Shown: positions 6,098 through 8,954 of the stretch, piece after piece
Layout of the letters: each line of letters begins with the position of its first letter
How positions within the stretch are numbered: position 1 is the stretch's first letter
Origin: Clostridia bacterium
Lineage (GTDB): Bacteria; Bacillota; Clostridia; Oscillospirales; CAG-382
Length of the DNA stretch: 8,954 bases
Assembly (NCBI GenBank): GCA_017959195.1
Contig: JAGDBE010000196.1
Coordinates: 1-8,954 of the forward strand
Direction: 5' to 3'
Translations under genes and position numbers: made by a program
Notes under the pieces: model-generated
The model's input: the letters and a program-made list of their open reading frames with translations, nothing else
Told to the model about the DNA's origin: nothing
The model's database searches: none

Positions 6098-7137
6098 TGA
6101 ACATACTTGCGATAGAATCCTCGTGCGACGAGACGGCGTGCGCCGTCGTCAAGGACGGGCGCGAAATACTGTCAAACGCCGTGGCGTCCCAGATTGACAT
6201 ACACGCCCTTTACGGCGGAGTGGTCCCCGAAATTGCGTCGAGGGCGCATACCGAGGCGATAAACGGCATAGTTGCACGCGCGCTTAACGACGCGGGCGTG
6301 TCTATGAAGGATATAGACGCCGTTGCCGTAACGAACAGACCGGGGCTTATAGGCGCGCTGCTGGTGGGGGTTAATTTTGCAAAGGGACTTGCTTATTCGT
6401 ACAATCTGCCGCTCATACCGGTTCATCACATAAGAGGGCATATTGCCGCAAATTACGTATATTATAACGGAAATGACGCGCCCGAAAAATTAGAGCCGCC
6501 GTTTGCGGCGCTCGTGATGTCCGGCGGACACACTTCTTTGGTGAACGTCAAAGACTATACGGAATTTGAGTGTATCGGCGCGACGAGAGACGACGCCGCG
6601 GGAGAGGCGTTCGACAAGGTGGCAAGGCTTATGGGGCTTGAATATCCCGGCGGCGCGAAGATGGACAAACTTGCGGAAAGCGGAAACGAAAAGGCGGTCT
6701 TTTTCCCCGAAGCCCACGTCAGGGATTTCCCGTACGATTTCTCTTTTTCGGGAATAAAGACGGCGGCGATAAATTATATTCACACAAACGAACAGAACAA
6801 AACCGAAATATGCAAAGAAGACGTGGCGGCGTCGTTTACGGCAAGCATTTGCAGGGCGATAAATTCAAGACTTGAAATGCTCTTTAATTCGGAAGACCTC
6901 TTCAAGTCGGGAAAGCTTGCGCTTGCAGGCGGCGTTTCGGCAAACAGCCACATAAGAAAAAGCGTGTCGGAGCTCTGTGAAAAATATAAGGTAAAAGCGT
7001 ATTTCCCGCCGCTTTCTCTGTGCGGGGACAACGCGGCAATGATTGCTTCGCAGGCGTATTATGAATACGTGAATAATACCGGTAATTTTTATAATTATGC
7101 ACTCAACGCTTACGCGACGTGCGACATAAGCAAATAA
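6097..7137 (+). CDS. tsaD: tRNA N6-adenosine threonylcarbamoyltransferase
   Basis: TsaD (older names Gcp, YgjD) transfers the threonylcarbamoyl group from TC-AMP to A37 of ANN-decoding tRNAs, giving t6A, working with TsaB and TsaE in bacteria. The 346-residue sequence has the family hallmarks: ILAIESSCDETACAVV (3-18), GGVVPEIASRAH (40-51), the metal-binding His111 and His115 in VHHIRGH, VMSGGHTSLV, the GATRDDAAGEAFDK loop, FSFSGIKTA, ALAGGVSANS, and the metal-binding Asp in LCGDNAAM near the C-terminus. The start is the ATG at 6097, overlapping the rimI TGA (TGATG), with AAAGGA eight bases upstream; a TTG one codon earlier is possible but unnecessary. tsaB and tsaE, often adjacent, are absent here and must lie elsewhere. 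No good terminator follows the stop. Confidence 0.98.
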   Translation: MNILAIESSCDETACAVVKDGREILSNAVASQIDIHALYGGVVPEIASRAHTEAINGIVARALNDAGVSMKDIDAVAVTNRPGLIGALLVGVNFAKGLAYSYNLPLIPVHHIRGHIAANYVYYNGNDAPEKLEPPFAALVMSGGHTSLVNVKDYTEFECIGATRDDAAGEAFDKVARLMGLEYPGGAKMDKLAESGNEKAVFFPEAHVRDFPYDFSFSGIKTAAINYIHTNEQNKTEICKEDVAASFTASICRAINSRLEMLFNSEDLFKSGKLALAGGVSANSHIRKSVSELCEKYKVKAYFPPLSLCGDNAAMIASQAYYEYVNNTGNFYNYALNAYATCDISK

Positions 7138-7249
7138 ACCGTCGTATTTTACAAAGTTTTTCGACGCAATTTGTGCAAAAAACAGAAAATTTTCCGGCAC
7201 AACGTTTACATAATCGAGGCTATGAATAAGCGTAAAGTTTTCAACAAAA

Positions 7250-7344
7250 AGTGGATAAACGAACGGGGATTACTCAAAAACAAAGGAAATTCGACAAAAG
7301 AAAACAAAAATCGGTGTTGATAACTATGTTGATAATGTTGACAA
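7250..7344 (-). promoter_or_regulatory. Cluster of DnaA-box-like nonamers
   Basis: Read on the minus strand and compared with the DnaA box TTATCCACA: TTATCCACT at 7258-7250 (one mismatch), TTATCAACA at 7323-7315 (one mismatch), TTATCAACA at 7335-7327 (one mismatch), and TTGTCAACA at 7344-7336 (two mismatches). All face the same way, and the last three start 12 and 9 bases apart, about one helical turn each. Assuming equal base frequencies, roughly two sites with one mismatch or fewer are expected in the whole window on both strands, so three within 86 bases is notable. The repeats may instead belong to another DNA-binding protein. Confidence 0.35.
7290..7299 (-). promoter_or_regulatory. Spo0A-box-like sequence
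   Basis: The minus strand reads TTTTGTCGAA, containing the 0A-box core TTGTCGAA exactly. A related TTGTCAAC lies at 7344-7337. The same octamer also occurs by coding necessity inside tsaD (6610-6617, in the conserved FDK), so a single match is weak evidence. Confidence 0.25.
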
Positions 7345-7355
7345 TTATGTCAACA
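7336..7355. repeat. Perfect inverted repeat, probable operator before rex
   Basis: TGTTGACA (7336-7343), ATTA, TGTCAACA (7348-7355) form an exact 8+4+8 dyad. It covers the predicted -35 TTGACA and the first part of the spacer of the rex promoter, the usual place for a repressor site. The half-sites resemble Rex sites only loosely and the total length is two bases longer than the 18-bp Rex consensus. Confidence 0.6.
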
Positions 7356-7367
7356 CATGAATATTAT
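7338..7367 (+). promoter_or_regulatory. rex: Predicted sigma-A promoter for rex
   Basis: A perfect TTGACA at 7338-7343 is followed after 18 bases by TATTAT at 7362-7367. Transcription would begin near 7374, giving a leader of about 70 bases. The -35 box is embedded in the inverted repeat, so a bound repressor would block it. The 18-base spacer is slightly long. Confidence 0.4.
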
Positions 7368-7443
7368 GATGTTTTTATCTAAACATTGTTTACAATTCGT
7401 ATGTAGATTTTTATTTCACACTTAAAAAGAAAGGCAGGCAGAG

Positions 7444-8088
7444 ATGGAGCAGGGAAACAAGAAGTATATTTCAAAAGCGGTAATAAGAAGATTGCCCAGA
7501 TATTTCAGGTATCTGCGGGAATTGCTCAATAACGGAATAATGCGTATTTCATCAAAAGAACTGTCGCAAAAAATGGGGCTGACGGCGTCCCAGATTCGCC
7601 AGGACCTTAACTGCTTCGGCGGTTTCGGCCAGCAGGGATACGGATATAACGTAAAATATCTTTACGGAGAAATATCGAAAATTCTGGGCGTCGAAAAAAA
7701 GTATAACGCGATAATAGTCGGAATCGGAAACCTCGGCAAGGCGCTCATTAACACGCCTATGTTCGAAAGACGCGGAATCACCGTGTCGGGACTTTTCGAT
7801 ATCGACCCGGAAACCGTCGGAAAGACGTTCGGGAAGCATACGGTATTACATATTAACGACTTAAAGGAGTTTTTTGAAAAAAACGACGTTGCGATAGGAA
7901 TAATAACCGTGCCGAGAACGGAAGCCGCAAGTACGGCGGAAAACCTCGCGGCCCTTGGAGTTAAGGGACTGTGGAATTTTTCCAACGCGGAAATCATGCT
8001 TGAAAATTACCCCGACGTCATAATAGAAAACGTGCATTTGGGGGATTCGCTCATGGCGCTTTCCTACGAAATATCGAAAAACGGATGA
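7444..8088 (+). CDS. rex: Redox-sensing transcriptional repressor Rex
   Basis: Rex is a homodimeric repressor that senses the NADH/NAD+ ratio and controls fermentation and respiration genes in Gram-positive bacteria; NADH binding releases it from DNA. The 214-residue length is normal. Residues 1-80 form the winged-helix DNA-binding domain with the Rex signature: ISKAVIRRLPRYFRYL (9-24), RISSKELSQKMGLTASQIRQDL (34-55) as the helix-turn-helix, and FGGFGQQGYGYNV (58-70) at the wing. A Rossmann NAD(H) fold follows with GIGNLG at 93-98 and the acidic residue at the end of the second strand in LFDIDPE. The C-terminus ends in a helix (SLMALSYEISKNG) that swaps into the partner subunit in known structures. 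ATG at 7444 has GAAAGG about nine bases upstream. It lies 306 bases after tsaD and probably has its own promoter; many rex genes are autoregulated. Confidence 0.98.
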   Translation: MEQGNKKYISKAVIRRLPRYFRYLRELLNNGIMRISSKELSQKMGLTASQIRQDLNCFGGFGQQGYGYNVKYLYGEISKILGVEKKYNAIIVGIGNLGKALINTPMFERRGITVSGLFDIDPETVGKTFGKHTVLHINDLKEFFEKNDVAIGIITVPRTEAASTAENLAALGVKGLWNFSNAEIMLENYPDVIIENVHLGDSLMALSYEISKNG

Positions 8089-8094
8089 ATAAAA

Positions 8095-8117
8095 ACGGAA
8101 GCCCTTCGGGCTTCCGT
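8095..8117. terminator. Rho-independent terminator between convergent genes
   Basis: ACGGAAGCCC (8095-8104) pairs perfectly with GGGCTTCCGT (8108-8117) around a TTC loop. Read leftward, the stem is followed by TTTTATTC, a proper U-rich tail, so it best serves the minus-strand gene that stops at 8134. Read rightward, it sits six bases after the rex stop with only TATAAT after it, so it may also work as a weaker terminator for rex. Confidence 0.85.
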
Positions 8118-8133
8118 ATAATCTGAATATTTA

Positions 8134-8823
8134 TTAAAAATCGCCTTTGAGAAATTTAATCGCGCGTTCGACGGAGTCCTTGGCGTTGCCCCACGGCTCT
8201 GCGTCGAACCTGTAATCGAATTTTTTGCAGAACCACGAGACGTCTTCGCCGAGCGAAGCGAGATACGGAGAAACGACTCCGTCGAGGTCTTCCGCAAAAA
8301 GAAGGTATTTCTTCTTGTCGAGGCGCGCTTTTGCGCATTTAAGCAGCATCGACGCGTGTACGAGGCAGAAATACGGCTGTTCTTTAAGTAAATTCACGAA
8401 ATCGCGCTGCGTTTCCCACAAATAAACGGCTGTGCGCACCATTTTCGAGAATTTTTCGTTCACTTTTTCGCATACGTAGCAGCTTTCGGAAAGTTCATCC
8501 GTCTTTTCGTTGAATTTCTGCGAATTGTCTTTGCCGAAAAGCGATTTTTTACAAATTGAGACGTCGTCCTTGATTTCGTTTAAGTGGCTTTCGAGCATGA
8601 GGGCGAGACTGAGTTTGTTGCCCATTTCGCTCATCTTTTTGTAGTGATTTTTGCAAAAACCGAGTTTGTTTGTCTGAATTCTTATGTCGGGCTCCATCAT
8701 CGACGCGCCCATTATAAGGTCGAGTTCGGTTTTTTCAAGGTCTCTTGTCAGCGTGCACAAAGGGCATCCGCATTTCTTCTTGAATGCCTCCGTTACGGGA
8801 ATGGTATAGATTTTTTCTTCCAT
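8134..8823 (-). CDS. Cys/His-rich protein resembling DUF6062, with two matching CxxC...CxxH modules
   Basis: This 229-residue soluble protein lacks a signal peptide or membrane helix. From memory it resembles the DUF6062 family of Clostridia (EEKIYTIPV..AF near the start, MEPDIR..TNKLGFC..HY), but that was not searched and the function is unknown. Two modules of equal design are visible: Cys20-x2-Cys23, 33 residues, Cys57-x2-His60 (GFCKNHY); and Cys115-x2-Cys118, 34 residues, Cys153-x2-His156 (YFCLVHA). Each could bind one zinc. In both, the CxxC is followed by a charged helix and the CxxH by a second helix. Additional Cys residues are at 18, 91 and 163. The start is ATG at 8823-8821 with a strong GGAGGA about five bases upstream, and a promoter-like TTGATT-17-TATCAT lies further up. 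It appears to be a single-gene unit, convergent with rex and sharing its terminator. The CxxC pairs could also be redox-active thiols. Confidence 0.8.
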   Translation of the reverse strand: MEEKIYTIPVTEAFKKKCGCPLCTLTRDLEKTELDLIMGASMMEPDIRIQTNKLGFCKNHYKKMSEMGNKLSLALMLESHLNEIKDDVSICKKSLFGKDNSQKFNEKTDELSESCYVCEKVNEKFSKMVRTAVYLWETQRDFVNLLKEQPYFCLVHASMLLKCAKARLDKKKYLLFAEDLDGVVSPYLASLGEDVSWFCKKFDYRFDAEPWGNAKDSVERAIKFLKGDF

Positions 8824-8855
8824 GTTGTTCCTCCGGCGTTGGTTTTTACAAAGTT

Positions 8856-8884
8856 ATGATAACATATTTTCTTATATAAATCAA
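8856..8884 (-). promoter_or_regulatory. Sigma-A-type promoter for the Cys/His-rich gene
   Basis: On the minus strand: TTGATT (8884-8879), a 17-base spacer, TATCAT (8861-8856), with an extended -10 TG one base upstream. Transcription would start near 8849, giving a short leader of about 26 bases containing GGAGGA. Bases 8885-8954 beyond it hold nothing I can name. Confidence 0.5.
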
Positions 8885-8954
8885 ATTTTTGTTGCAGAGG
8901 TATTTTTTTGAGCCGAAAAAGAATTGAAATCAAAAAACCCTAAAATTTAGATAT

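Larger units (their letters stand above)
7138..7443. other. 306-base non-coding region between tsaD and rex
   Basis: This region is AT-rich and lacks a convincing gene. It holds a weak 5-bp stem (CGTCG 7140-7144 / CGACG 7162-7166), a GAAAATTTTC palindrome at 7185-7194, an A-rich purine stretch at about 7260-7310, DnaA-box-like nonamers at 7250-7258, 7315-7323 and 7327-7335, a Spo0A-box-like site at 7290-7299, a perfect inverted repeat at 7336-7355 and a predicted rex promoter. The combination suggests a regulatory or protein-binding locus and not a spacer. Confidence 0.6.

Noticed and set aside
6610..6617. A second perfect Spo0A-box octamer (TTCGACAA)
   Set aside because: It is inside tsaD where the bases encode the conserved Phe-Asp-Lys, so it is explained by protein sequence.
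7140..7166. Terminator after tsaD (CGTCG/CGACG stem)
   Set aside because: The stem is only five pairs with a 17-base loop and no U-tract follows; not enough to call a terminator.
7222..7320. A 32-codon Lys/Asn-rich reading frame starting ATG at 7222
   Set aside because: It has only a poor GAGG three bases from the ATG, its composition follows the A-rich DNA, and it ends inside the DnaA-like repeat; nothing supports translation.
7386..7398. Rex operator at TTGTTTACAATT before rex
   Set aside because: Only one half resembles TTGTTAA and there is no matching inverted half at the right distance.
7138..7443. Chromosomal origin of replication (oriC) in the tsaD-rex gap
   Set aside because: No dnaA, dnaN, rpmH, parAB or gid genes are nearby, no perfect DnaA box is present, and I see no DnaA-trio-like repeat next to the boxes.

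Overview
The window looks like a stretch of ordinary chromosome from a Gram-positive, low-to-moderate GC Firmicute, most likely a member of the Clostridia. The evidence is AAAGGA/AGGAGG-type ribosome binding sites, sigma-A-like promoters, a YwlE-type protein-arginine phosphatase, the redox repressor Rex, a TagO/WecA-type glycosyl-phosphate transferase, and a Cys/His-rich protein that resembles the clostridial DUF6062 family. I see no phage, insertion sequence, CRISPR array, rRNA or tRNA.

Layout: (1) Positions 2-172 hold the 3' end of a rightward gene for a short Asp/Leu-rich protein cut by the window edge. (2) Positions 176-4473 hold four leftward genes with gaps of 27-38 bases. In transcription order they are a PLP-dependent class I/II aminotransferase, trpS, a tagO/wecA-type transferase and an unrecognised single-pass membrane protein; they read as one operon from a good promoter at 4519-4547. 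(3) Positions 4692-7137 hold four tightly packed rightward genes from a divergent promoter at about 4598-4626: a dCMP-deaminase-family enzyme, a YwlE-type arginine phosphatase, rimI and tsaD. The last two junctions are one-base stop/start overlaps. (4) Positions 7138-7443 are a 306-base non-coding region with three DnaA-box-like nonamers, a perfect 8+4+8 inverted repeat over a predicted promoter, and one Spo0A-box-like octamer. (5) rex lies at 7444-8088 and is followed by a hairpin terminator. (6) A convergent gene at 8134-8823 encodes a small protein with two matching Cys-x2-Cys ... Cys-x2-His modules.

The rightward block is mostly nucleotide metabolism and modification of proteins and tRNA: dCMP deamination, arginine dephosphorylation, ribosomal-protein acetylation and tRNA t6A synthesis. 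rex then links transcription to the NADH/NAD+ ratio. The order rimI-tsaD-(...)-rex resembles the Bacillus subtilis arrangement, so this is an old neighbourhood and not a recent acquisition. The leftward block joins amino-acid and tRNA-Trp metabolism to cell-envelope polymer synthesis.

I do not see a clear new biological system. The parts most worth a second look are the tsaD-rex intergenic region, the duplicated Cys/His protein, and the membrane protein with a TTG start at the end of the tagO operon.
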